The position numbers and the translations under genes were made by a program. From NCBI RefSeq assembly GCF_020184175.1, contig NC_065532.1:9362001-9426000 (forward strand): a stretch of DNA of 64,000 nucleotides, in the 5' to 3' direction. Origin of the DNA: Aphis gossypii (lineage: Eukaryota > Arthropoda > Insecta > Hemiptera > Aphididae). Below are positions 1-12,910 of the stretch, piece by piece (position 1 is the stretch's first letter; the number at the start of each line of letters is the position of its first letter). Below the pieces are notes generated by a model, which worked only from the letters and a program-made list of their open reading frames with translations, did not search any database and was not told where the DNA came from.

Positions 1-2213
1 ACTAAAGCGGTGACGGCGGTTTAATTCATTTTTAAACGATGCTATAAGCTCGTTCTTATTATAATTTTATGCGTATAATATTACGGTTTTAGGTATTTCG
101 ATTTTATAAACACGGTCTGCCGGAATCTATCGCCGTTGGTCACTATATTATACATATTGAACGCGATAATACGACATTCCTGTTGCAGTTCATAATATTT
201 TATATTATTTGATCGTATATGTTCCTACTCCTTAAGTTTGATATAAAAATGCATAATAATTTATGATCGCCTATCCCATGATCGTTCGAAACGATCAGTG
301 TACACAAAACCGCGACCTTTGTGTGCCTTGTCTGTACAATAAACGAAACACTGTCTCGTCACACTGTATATATATACTAGTAGGTAGCCCATGTATAATA
401 ATATGTATGTATGTATGTATGTACTTTGTAAACAATATAAATAAATGCTAGACAGATAACGACGGCGCCACGACAGTTCGTCAGCTAATATTGATATTAT
501 AATACGAATATAATGTCCGCACACGCATCGCTTTAATATTCAAATAAATTATTATAATTTACAATAATAACTAGAGCTCGAATTTTATAAGTATTTTCGA
601 CTATTGTCCAAGAACATAAGAAATACACGCGCGGCGTTAAATTTGCGAAGTTATAATCTATAAGAACGTCTAAATATTATGTAATATAATATGCAAAATA
701 TGCACGGAAAACCTTTTGATATTTCATTGATTAAGTCGTGAATGAATTTATAGCTTGCCTAGAAAAAGGTATATCCAATAATCAAAACAATGCAACAAAG
801 TTCGATCCCTACCAATCATAATGATTTATGTAGATTTAATACACGATCTATGTAGGCACAACAACCGCGGCATCTTAGTCGTGATCTGACGTGGTTAGGT
901 TTTGTGTGAAAATTCGATCGAAATTGTACTTATACAGTGTAATAGGTATAGTATACCATTTATATCTACATTTTATAATATGTTGTGCGCGGCGTTATGC
1001 ATCAGCGTTGTCGTGTTCGGGGAGAGTCGAGTTTTTTTCTTATTTTCTCTCTGTAAATCATTATTACACATACATATCATATTATATTATTGTAATATAT
1101 TTCCGACAGATCTTCGTGGCGTGGCGCACGCGTATACAAACGTAATTTTTTAACGACGACCGCAGCAGAAATCTATACAATATATATATATATGTATATG
1201 TATATATACACGTTGTAAAATAACGACGTAAAGACACACTGCAGCGTATTCATACATACATATTATTATATTATAATTTATAATATTTAGGGCGACGGAA
1301 AAGTACCTTATATACAAGTTCACTGGAGATAATTGCACCTTTTCGGACACGCGCGATCTGGATTTCCGGAATTCGAACGGTAACCGGTCCCCGGCATCGT
1401 CTATAATATATTATATCGTTATTATTATTATTACATTTAGGTAATAATCACATTACAATCGGGTTTCGCGGTGCAGCATCAGCGTCATAGCGGTCGTCTT
1501 TGCGGGTGCAGCGCGCGCGTCCGCCTATTGTGTTTGCAGCGAGTGCATATTATAATGTATGTTATTCTTCCCTCGACTCGCCTGACGATACCAATAAATA
1601 AATATTATATATTATACATTATTCCGCCGACCCCGTTTTCGGAATGGTTTAAAATAATTTATATTATAATATATTCTTCGCGACGACAAACGGCGACGGT
1701 CGAACTAAAAAAATAATAAAAAATTGCATTTTCGCGTTTGTACCGTTACGCCACGCATACAATATACGATTTATATACGTATATATATATATATATGTAC
1801 GTATTATCATTATTTTGTTCGCGGCGGCTGCGGAGATTCACACACGCACACTGTATATAAAATATCGTCATTGTATGCACGACGGTGCTGTTGAAGAAGC
1901 TACATCAGCAGCAGCAGTGCAGGACGAACAGACCCTGACAAATCGGTAGAATATTATTTTAACAATGCCACGCTCCCATATAATATAATATTATTTTATA
2001 TTATATCGAGCACAATAGTCTCGGATCGGAGCAAACTCTGTACACGCATTATAACACTACACGTAAATACATGGTGTATATATTTTATACACATAGGTAC
2101 CCACATAAAATCTACAGGTACGGGTATCTATGCTCCGTGAACGCATCGCCGGCGAGAAGATAAGTTCAATGTTCTGCGCACGTATTTCACGATGATATTA
2201 ATATTATGACGTA

Positions 2214-2231
2214 CGTCGTCGTCGTCGTCGC
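2214..2231. repeat. (GTC)n trinucleotide microsatellite
   Basis: About six tandem GTC/CGT units, seen directly. It lies in presumed intron 1 of the tubulin gene. Confidence 0.8.
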
Positions 2232-5200
2232 TGTCTTCGTTATTATAACACTCACACATATACATACACATTTATATATATATATAAATAAATATACACA
2301 TGGTATAAGTATGACGGTGAATGTGCGCGAGGTAGGTAATGCTTAGGTTTTTATTATATTGTTACACACACGTCGTATCGCCCCGGCGAGATCCAATACG
2401 AGTACCTACATAGAACGTACTCGTTAAAAGCCGAAAAAAAAAATTCGGTTTTTTTTTTTAATTTAAAAAAAACCATATACATGCCTATACAATCGCCGCT
2501 GTTTATAGTGCTGCACGACGTCCGCGGTTTTATTATAAAGCGCTTACTATACGCTACACAACGAGCATTGTGTATTATAATCCTATCCGTATAAGAGGTA
2601 CCTATCTGTAGTCTATACACCATGTACATAATAATACTATAAACTATTGCAGGGCTGCAGTATGTTTCTAGGAGTCTTTTCCTTTTCTATATGTAATACT
2701 TAAATATAGTTATTATGATTCACATGCTCACCCCCATTTGACTATTTTTCTTTTAATAATGATGCATTTATTTACATTTTTTTAAGTATATTTAAGGACT
2801 CTATGTTTAAAAACTTTTTTTCTTCTAACACGGATCAAACTTTCTCAGTGTTTATTGTTAAATAAAAGCAAATTACTTGTTTTTCAAATGTTATGTTCTT
2901 ATGTTATAAATTGAGATTTTATTGAGTCGTTCTTGAGTTGTTTAACTTTATGTACCTAGGCATTAACGATAGTAAAAATTATAAATGAAAATGGATTGGC
3001 TGGTTATGATAATTCGTAAAAGCTTTTCAAGTATATAACTATAAACGACTATCGGAAACCTTTCATTTGAATTTTGAAAAAAAAAAATTATTTTCTCAAC
3101 AATTTATATTAAAATAGGCATTATAGTTCTTTTTGATAAAAAGAAATTTGTTAGTTTGTATCTCCTCAGGGCACTCGCGATGATCATCGCGCGCAGCAAA
3201 CGCACTAGTCTTTGTCACGGTGTTCAATAATCGATTGTAATCTTCTATTACCTAAGTAATTATTTTCCCTATAAAATATTATATTGTCATCGTATTGTGA
3301 TAACTCTTTTATATATTATGTGGGTAACATCATATACAATTCATAAATAACTCGCATATTATGTGCTCGAAAACGAGAAGCGAGCGATACGTATAATATT
3401 GTCACGTTTATACTCGAATATTCTGATTGTGTACTGCGACGCGCCAACGCGGGCATTATATTGATGCATAGCATAATAATATTATTATAATATACGTAGC
3501 CAGCGATTACGCCGTGATTTGCGGTAATATTCGTATTGTACATTATGTCGTGTCATTACTCATTTCAGTGGATATTTTTTTCCATCATTATACTACAATT
3601 TTAATACGACGAAAACTCGAGCATACACAGCAACTTCTATATTATTTCCGTTGTGATGGCGACAACGTTTTTGCGTATAAACGATGAAACAAACGAGCAA
3701 CACAAATTTGAATCTAACATAACATAGTACATCGAAAAAAGAAGTATAAAAAAAAGTATATAGATGTATATCAAATTTTAAATCTTAATGATTTTGCATA
3801 ATTTACGTAAAAATAAACTAAAATACTAAATGCAAGTTCAAAATAATTAAAAATTGACATTTTTAGAATTTCCATAAAAAATTATTTATAAAAAAAAAAT
3901 TAATTAACTCGAGTATTTATTTATTTTATGTTAGGAGAAAACTCATTTTACAAATTATAATTAACAGTAGTGAAATGATAAGATATTATACACATAATGA
4001 TGTACAAAAGTATAATTTTCCTATAATAATTATGCACGAAAATAAATCCTAATTAAGGTAACTTATCTAATCTATGATCGTAAAAACATATTTATATACA
4101 GCGTGTACTATATACACTGCAATGTTTAAAAATACGAAAAGATACTAAATTTTTCATTAAGTCGAACGATTTTATAAAAGCTTATTAAAATGTAAAGAAA
4201 ATGCAAAATAAAAGTTTCAAAACGTTGTCATATGGTCAGAACTTTTTGCTAGCTAAGATATAGTTCCGAACATCTCGAGCTCAACTTATTTGCTACAGAT
4301 TCGTAGATCTATTTTAGACATAAAAAGTACATGTACGATGTACTATAAATAATAAATACACGCCTATACACTCGGAGCCTCAGACGAGTACAACGACCGT
4401 AATTATCGTATATTATACTTTCTCGGGATTCACAGCCGAGTGTATATATTATTATTATAATTTATATTGTAATCGCATGTACCGCACGCAGTGTACACTG
4501 TACCTACTACCTAGATCGGAAAGATCTAATCTAAAAGTCTGATCAGAAATCGTTCCGGACCGAAAGGCGAAGAGTCGTTATACACGCTGCAGTTTTGTAT
4601 TATCGCAATAAATCGACCAACTCTACGCACAACATAGATCTTTAGCGTGTTATATAGACACTAATTTCACCTCCGGCTACAAAGGCTCTATAGCTATGTA
4701 ATATTTACTTTAAAATTGTGTATAGGTACCTATTTATTTTATATATTTTTTAATTTGTTTTTTTTTCGGATTTGTTTGTTTGCTTTAAAAATTTAATTTA
4801 ATTTACATTTGCCGACGGTCAGGTCCGCGCAGGCGGATTCCCGGGTCTTCAGAAATGTTGCGTTCAATCCTACGTGGAGTTATTTCTGGTATTCTATCGT
4901 ACGTTATAGTAGGTATATCTGGTATATAGCATGAAGATTAAAGATATTTTCACTCTTCGTGTGGTATACCTTAATATACTATATACAACAGCAAAATATG
5001 CATCTATCACGGGAACGTAGAACGCAGTTTATTTCAACCGATGGCAGATTTTTACCGTAGCTCGTGCAACATTATCGTATAAATAACACCTCGTCGTGCG
5101 CTAGACGGCCACTGTGATGTGTCGGCGAATGACTATTATTGGGACTTTAGTAGTGTTTAGAGAAAAAAAACACCGACCGCGTGTGTCGAAAAGATAAATG

Positions 5201-5328
5201 GACCGACAGTTTTCGAGTGCGACGACGTATAAGTATACTTTTTAATAATATTATACACACACAAATCCGTCGTCAGACCTGCAGGTCGGTCTGGAGTGCA
5301 TCAAAAGGACCGAAATAAACATTGCGTG

Positions 5329-5343
5329 CACACACACACACAC
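5329..5343. repeat. (CA)n microsatellite
   Basis: A run of about seven CA units, seen directly, in presumed tubulin intron 1. Confidence 0.85.
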
Positions 5344-7207
5344 GCCATACGAAAAGTCTTTCCTGACAGCGTTCCAGACGAGTCCCCTGGAATGTTTATT
5401 TTTGGTCTTTCCTCTGGAACGCGAGCGCGTAGAACCTATACGGGATAGATATAATTATGTGACTCGTCGTCGCCGCTGCCAATTATTTTATTTTTACATC
5501 TTAAAAAGGACCAAGAGACACTTCCGCCGCCACAAACAGCACGCACGTACACATCTCCTCCTAATAATAATTGTTACACTGCACATGTTTGACGTTTGAA
5601 CGCGTAATATTATTATAAAGATATTAGGCATAATGTATGTTATCATACGCTTTAAACACCGCCACAACATCGGGGGCTGTTGCTTCCACGCCAGATACGT
5701 TTGAGTATATTATAATATAATATTATTATGCCTAATACAATTTCAAGTTTAATCGACCCGGTGTAGAGGTCGATTACATATTGGTCGTAAATAATGCGTC
5801 GTTATAATAGTAGCAATATTATATTTTAGTACATTAGAGTTTCAAATATTTTAATACTACTAGTAGGAAACGGGAATAGTACATAAATTAAATAGTAATC
5901 AATACATAAAACTATAACACAGTAAATATAAATAATTAATTAATTAATTGCATGAACGGTTATGTTTAGATATTTGATAAACTTCGGTCTGTTTTGTTCT
6001 ACATACAAGTCATACTTATTAATAATTCATTAAATTGTAATAAAATTAACATATCATTTTAATATCATTTAGTTCAAACTATTTATTTATTTTTTTTTAA
6101 TCGTAAACCTCTTCTAATCTTAGTAAATTATTTATATATGACGTACTTAAAATTGTTTTATTTTTTTTCTTCTTCTTTATACATTTGCGGACTTTAACGT
6201 TAGATCATATGTTATACGAAAACTATTGTTGGCGATCTATTCATGGTAGTTATAACTTATAACATATTTTAACTTAAGTTGAAATACTAAAATCCATCGT
6301 GTACAGATGTAAGTGCGTGTTAATTAATATGAAGTAGAACGTCTAAGAATAATTATTTATACCAATATTATATAAGATATTGTGATTTAAACGATTTAAA
6401 TATATGTATATATAATTGTATACAAAATGATATTTTTTGTGGGACGATATTATATTTTATATAGATTTGAAATGCTTGTTAAAATATTGGTAATTTTACG
6501 GTGCCTAATTATGATAATAATTTGTATATCAATTTTTTATTAAGCGAGTTCAAGAGATTAGCACTGTTTATATATAATATAGATATATGTAGACCATATA
6601 GCTCAGTAGTAACATACTATAATATCATACTTAGTTTATACAATTATACCCTCTGTGGCTCTACAGCTGATTTATGATTATTATACAGTCGCCACTGATT
6701 ATTATTATACATTACATATCGGTACGGACATTTTTTTTTATAGCCTCCCACGCACATGTTCGCGGTGTTACACCGTTTACCTCGGTAGAACATTTAGTAG
6801 GAAAAACAATTTAAACCGTACGATTTACAGTAACCGCTCGTTGGCGCTTATTAAATACGAGTACGTTTTCCATCTCGTCGCGTCCAAAACCCGATCTTAT
6901 CCTCGGATGTAGGTAACAATATAATTTATGTATAAGTGTACACGTAGCGAATATATTGATGTCGAGTGTCGAGTGTATGCATAATATATATGTATATATA
7001 TATAATATCTGGTAAATTATGAAGTCGTGTACAAAGAACACGCTGTTTACCTAAACGCGTTCGGATTTTTTTTTTTTAGTTTTTTTATTACCTTATTCTG
7101 CTGCGGTCTTTGCAGTTTGAATTTTTAATTTTTCGCGCGTCACCGATGTTGCATCGACGGTCCGGTTACTTTTAAATATAAATATTAAATTTATATTTAT
7201 ATATATA

Positions 7208-7229
7208 CGTGTGTGTGTGTGTGTGTGTG
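7208..7229. repeat. (GT)n microsatellite
   Basis: About ten GT units followed by an imperfect GC/GT extension, seen directly, in presumed tubulin intron 1. Confidence 0.9.
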
Positions 7230-10200
7230 CGTGTATACATTCGCTGTTATTAAAAAAAATAATAAGTCGATGAGTGTTTTTTTCTTTAAAAAAAAAAATA
7301 ATAATAATTTTATAATTGTACACGCTTCGGTTCTAATCCGTTACACTGAAGTGGTACAGACCGACAAACCGTATCATATTTATATATTTTAAACTTTACA
7401 CATACTGCGTATAATATGCATTTCAAACTCTCGTTTATATCTACTCGCATCGGATAATATTATCAAAAATTACACAGGATATTATGCACACCTACGCGCA
7501 CACGAAGGATACAAATAAAATAATAAAATCCTGCGCCGGACTACTGCTGTATAATCAATACTATACATAAATATATCATTATATTGTGTTCGCGTATTAT
7601 CGAATTATTAATTCGACATTCCCTCGGTGCAGAGATTATAATGTTGCAACAGTCAAGTGATTAGCATGCAGTTATTTTATTCGTTGCTGCAGTATTCACA
7701 AAATTTCGTATTCTTCTAGTCAATCTCGTAAAATGATTATAAAAAAAAAACAGGTATTGTCGTAAATATTTTAAATTCTCACAGGAGTGGAAATGAGTTA
7801 TTATTATTATTTTTTTTAAATTTATTAGCACTCTGCGGTCGATGGTAAACGATTAGGAGGTAGATATATATATATATACTTTTTATAGTATATACGTATT
7901 ACGTATTATGATATATTAAATAGAAACTACGATTGAAAGAATGTCTGTGCTCGCGCGGCTGGCGTAGTGAAAAATGGACGTAGAAATAAATATCATACAC
8001 TCTTATCGTGTCACGATACTTATTGAGTATACTTACTCGTATTCACTGCACAACTATACATACTTGTAAGTATATAATATACGTTGTTTTGCACGTGTAT
8101 CGTGTGGTAATCGTAGATTTTCGAGAAAATCACTTACCGAGTGCGCAGTTATGTATCAACTATACGTATACTGTTGTAACCGTGTAAATCTTATCAGATT
8201 TTATTTTTTTCACAGACCCATTCTGTGTCGCCACGCGTATCATTATTGTGCGAACAACTAATCCGAATGTATATATACACACACGCAATACACGAAAATG
8301 TATACCTTTTTAAGTATGTCTGCGTATGTAGCCGATGACTAACGTGATAATTCAAAACGTACGCTATACATGTATATAGGTACTACACTTGCCACTTATA
8401 CGGCCAATCCCTTAAAATGATATGATTTTCAATTTCCTGCGGGTTTTAGTGGTCTCTACTATACATAGTGTTATTATAATATAGCCATATTATAGGCTAC
8501 GCGTGTAATACAATATGTGCAGTAAACATGTCATGCCGTCATGGGTTTTTAGGTTTTTATGGTTTCCAAAAAATGTATCACCCACCGCTATTGAAGTACA
8601 CCATCTACAACAGATTGTCAAAATTAAATAAATTCAAACGACTGCAATCTTTAAACAAAACCTAAGCGCCTCGTCGGTTCGATATAAAACTGTACTTAAA
8701 AGATTTGTATACATATATATTAAAATATTGCTTCAAAGTCTAAAATAAAAATTAATATAATACATAATCATTATATTAAATACCTTTCTTTGAGTGGTCG
8801 TAAATAATAAATTCCAACTATTCGTGTCCTGCTTAGTTTGTATATAAAATGTGTATAAACAAAAATATTGGCCGGGTTAAGTGGGTTATTATTATTTTGT
8901 GTTTACAAAACAGTTTATAATATGAGTGCTGCACTACTGCAGTGTTTATGTACATTCGAGGTTGGTTTCAAATAAGAAGTCATAAATTAATATAGCCACT
9001 AGACCTTAAAATTGAAATTTAAATAAAGAGTAAAAATGTGCCATACCTAGTCGAATAGTTAAGTTGTGTTTTGAAACTATATAATGTTACGTCTTTTGTG
9101 ACTTTAGTAATACATATTATACTTAGTTATTCACATCACGATATAATATATTGATATTTAAATGTATATGATATACGTCAGCTTACATTATTATGTAACT
9201 ATATAGGTAAATTAATATTGTAATACTATAGTTTACAGATCGCGCGAGTATAAAATAAACGTAAAAATGCTTGTTAAATGTTATCTGAATTTGTCATATC
9301 ATCTTCAACTGTTCGAATTACGCACGACTATTTTTTAATATTTTTCCCTGCGTGTATATATTTTATTAGTCATACTGCAGACAAAGTCAATTGTAAAATA
9401 TGTATGTAATCGATTTCAATCGTAAACAATTTAAACCGGCTTCGAATATCCGCAAAACGGTTGTAAGAAATAAAGAAAAAAACGATTTTAAAAATACCTA
9501 CATGAAAAAAAAATCAAATTAATATAGTCGTTATAACCGTTCGTTTACCTGCGCATATATTATGATCTATAAATAGCTAATAGGTGTCTCCGCGTGTACC
9601 ACCTTCATATACACATATTTTATGAATTTAACGTTAATGTCAGACTCGTTTAGCGCACGCAGGTCATCATCGTGTGTATGTAAACGAATAAATGCAGTAC
9701 TGTCAAAACTCAAAACGGCGGTGTGTGGCAGTCGGGTACGGGTAGATCGTTAAAAAAAAAACCATATCATTACAAGCCGCCGAAACGTTTACGTTTTTTT
9801 CCCCGCAAATAATAATAATAATACCTATGCTATACGCGTGCCTTGTACGTCGCACACCATCGCCCCAGCCCGCATATAATAGTGTTTTTGCATGTGAAGT
9901 CGAATTTCCACACGACGAACAAATTGAATAACGCAACTTTAAAAATGTGCGCACAAATTATACCATCAAACTGTACGCGTCAAAAACACTGCGCACGAAA
10001 CACCTCTGTTATATTATTGTTATATAGTGGCTCGTGTGTCGGACAGGTATATTACAATAGTATGACGTGTAGAATGATCTGTTAAATTGGTCGCAGTAAT
10101 TTTCTCGTCTAAAAAACGAATGTTTATCGATAAATACTGAATTTACTATTTGCGTTCGGGATCTATTATATTATAATTTAGCTTGCTGCAATATTATGTA

Positions 10201-11639
10201 TACGAATTAGTGTTAAATATTAACGGTATATAATCCAAAAATTTCAGGAATTTTTTTTAAACGATTTCATTGTTCTATATTATGCACGTATAAGTGAAAT
10301 TCGTATGACAGTTGCAGCTGCAAAATGATAATATACATATATTGTACAGTGCATCAAACTCATGAGGGAATCTAGTATAATTTTTTACAAGTACCTCAAT
10401 TCGTATTCGTAGTAATAAACCTCATTTCTCGTATTAATGGGTGAAGTCTACGCGTGCAAGTTATAAATAAATGAATACACTCATTTGGCGTTTTACGCGC
10501 GTGTTTTATTTATTAATTTATTTATCATAAGCCGTCGGAATTAATAATAATAATAATAATTATAGTGTAAACTCACGCAGTCAACGCTGCGTATCCCGGG
10601 GACACCGTCGTACGTTATTATATTATCACGGTCTGGTGTTTACGAATGCGGCCGATTTGGTGATTTACGCTCAAGATTGTTGATATCTATATGCGAAAAT
10701 CAGAGCGATTGTAAATCTACCGGTACGGGTTTTTGAAGTATAAAACAAAAACTTATAAATTCCACCGGTGCTCATTTCCGACCTATACAAATTAACGTTA
10801 ATTCCACCAATATTTTTTTTTTCAATTTTATTTTATTGTTTTAAATTTTAAGTTAAGATTAAATTTGATTAGACACATATTTTCCTTCGCCCCATATTAA
10901 TTAGTACTCAATATCCATGTGACACATTACCAATTTTATTACTTTAATATTTAATTTTTTGTTATTTTGATGATTAGTTGCTATACATTTATAAAGTTGG
11001 TGAAAATTGGTCATATATAGTTAACAATAATATTTTAGTTTTAATTAATTTACTTTTTATTAAAACAATATTATATTATATTGATTGTACCTATAATTGC
11101 GTGTAATTTTTTAAACCAATTTGAATATTATGTACCTATATACCAATGTATTATTTAAGATATAAGTAGACTAAAATATGACGTATAAATATTATTTTAG
11201 AAACTATGTGTTAGAGCTTTGCATGTAGGTACACCGCCGTTTTTAGGTATAATATCATTCGTTAACAATTCACAAAAAAAAGCATTGTCATTTTAAAATA
11301 GGAAGTTATTATATCGCCACAAGACGCTCCTTATTTCTTAAATGTATAAAAATAAAACATCTCGAAAATTTATGACATTAACGTATACGAATTTTGAAAA
11401 TTGAAATATGAATAAATGCGTTATAATAATTTACGATAATGGCGGTGAACATAATCGGTATATAGTGAATCACCCCATGTTGCGCATTCCTATCTATGCA
11501 CTCGAAACGGTTTTCGACGGAAATACGCACTCATCACTTGAGCGGCATATCATTATATCTAATGATTTCTCGACTGTTATTTGCAAACAAAATGTATAGA
11601 TATATTAACAACAACAACAATAATAAAACACGGTGTAGG

Positions 11640-11920
11640 TACTTACGGGTTTTACGCGTTTCTCGCGCATTAGTCGTTACGGCTCCGGCGGCGGCGGCGA
11701 ATCCATTCCGTCAAAATCACACGAAATTACTTCGTGCCACGACGGTCGGTATAATATTATATTCGTAGCCGGTATACGCCATCCGGAAACGGGAGTTATT
11801 AAAAAGTCGTTTAACGGGCGCTTAAAGTCATCTCAGAAGGGGGTGGTCGCGCGTCGTCCGTGGGAACCGGAACCGGTTTCCGCGGTCATCGGTAAACGGT
11901 ATACTACGAACTTTCCTCCA
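11640..11920. other. CpG-dense block in presumed tubulin intron 1
   Basis: This block has a GC and CpG content clearly above its AT-rich surroundings. It includes a GGC-repeat at about 11,685-11,698 and several CCGGAA/GGAACCGG motifs around 11,775-11,885. It contains no MREI-type tubulin start and no recognisable coding frame. It could be an intronic enhancer, an alternative non-coding promoter, or the relic of an older exon. Only the composition is seen; the role is inference. Confidence 0.4.
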
Positions 11921-12910
11921 TATATAATAATAGTAACATATTATAATATTGTACGGTAGGAGTGATTTTTAGCCCTCAAAATATTGCCGTTTTAACATTT
12001 AATTATACATATAGCTATAGCCGCGAGCCGTTGAAAAATCCTAATTTATAATGTTTTTACGCTGTGAATTGTTTTTCACCACGAACCGTCCCACCTCCGA
12101 TTTATTGTCAGACTTGACAATTTTCACATTGCCAAAACGATTATTGTCGTTCTTATGTAACACAATCGACGTGACGCACGCGTTAAACGCGGGTTTCTGG
12201 TCTTATAGACAAAAGACATTACAATGGGCAGATGTGCAATGGTGCGTATAGTATAGCCATCATGGCGCAAATATTAAACAACGATAAACGTAGAAAAGTA
12301 GCCTAATCTCACATTGTGCGTTGTGCTAGTATACGTTTGTGATTTTATTTTTCCGAGGGTAGGTACTCGTATTGTAAAATCACTGAAATTTTACTGCAAA
12401 ACCATTAAAACAAAATTTCATTCTTAGCGTACTAATTCAATTTTGTACATAATATAATATTATATATTGAGTATTTTGGTATGTACCATAAAAACACATT
12501 TTGTGTTAGAATAAATCGTTATGGAGAAAAATTATATTTTCAAATCGAAATCACCCGAACTCCCGTCATAAGTTTATTCTCCTCAAATACTCGGTTTGCT
12601 GCAGGTTACGAATTACGAAAATATAACGAACAATTTTTGCGCACGAATCGTGATATTATTATATACAATATAAGAATACAACCCTGCTGCTAAGCCGCTA
12701 ATAAGAGAGATGTCGTAAATTTTCCACTATATAATAAACTCATAATGCAAATACACAGTTTTTTTTTTACCACAACATATTATTACAACATTAAATTTAC
12801 AGGATTTGACAAGTTTTTCGTCAATTCCTATACGTACAATAATCGTATACGTCGTATACACGTGTCAAAACGTAATACTAATACAGTCACGTGTGGTTTT
12901 TTTCTTACAG

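Larger units (their letters stand above)
1..12910 (+). other. Probable first intron (or upstream region) of the beta-3 tubulin gene; no coding exon found
   Basis: I searched this 12.9 kb for the universal beta-tubulin first exon (MREI... to GNQIG) and did not find it. Yet the exon ending it at 12,911 begins exactly where the second tubulin coding exon should (FW, after residue 19). The stretch is therefore most likely intron 1, with exon 1 beyond the left edge. It is AT-rich with many (TA)n, (CA)n and (GT)n runs and CpG-containing patches, notably 5,030-5,560 and 11,640-11,920. The open reading frames here are short, low-complexity and resemble no known family. In Drosophila the homologous gene also has a large, enhancer-bearing first intron (known of the family). 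Regulatory function here is inference. Confidence 0.6.

Noticed and set aside
781..820. GTTCGATCCCTACC as a tRNA T-arm
   Set aside because: No matching A-box or acceptor stem within tRNA distance.
8100..8135. TGTGGTAATCG as a possible piece of the missing tubulin first exon
   Set aside because: The surrounding codons do not give MREIVHIQAGQ or NQIG in any frame.
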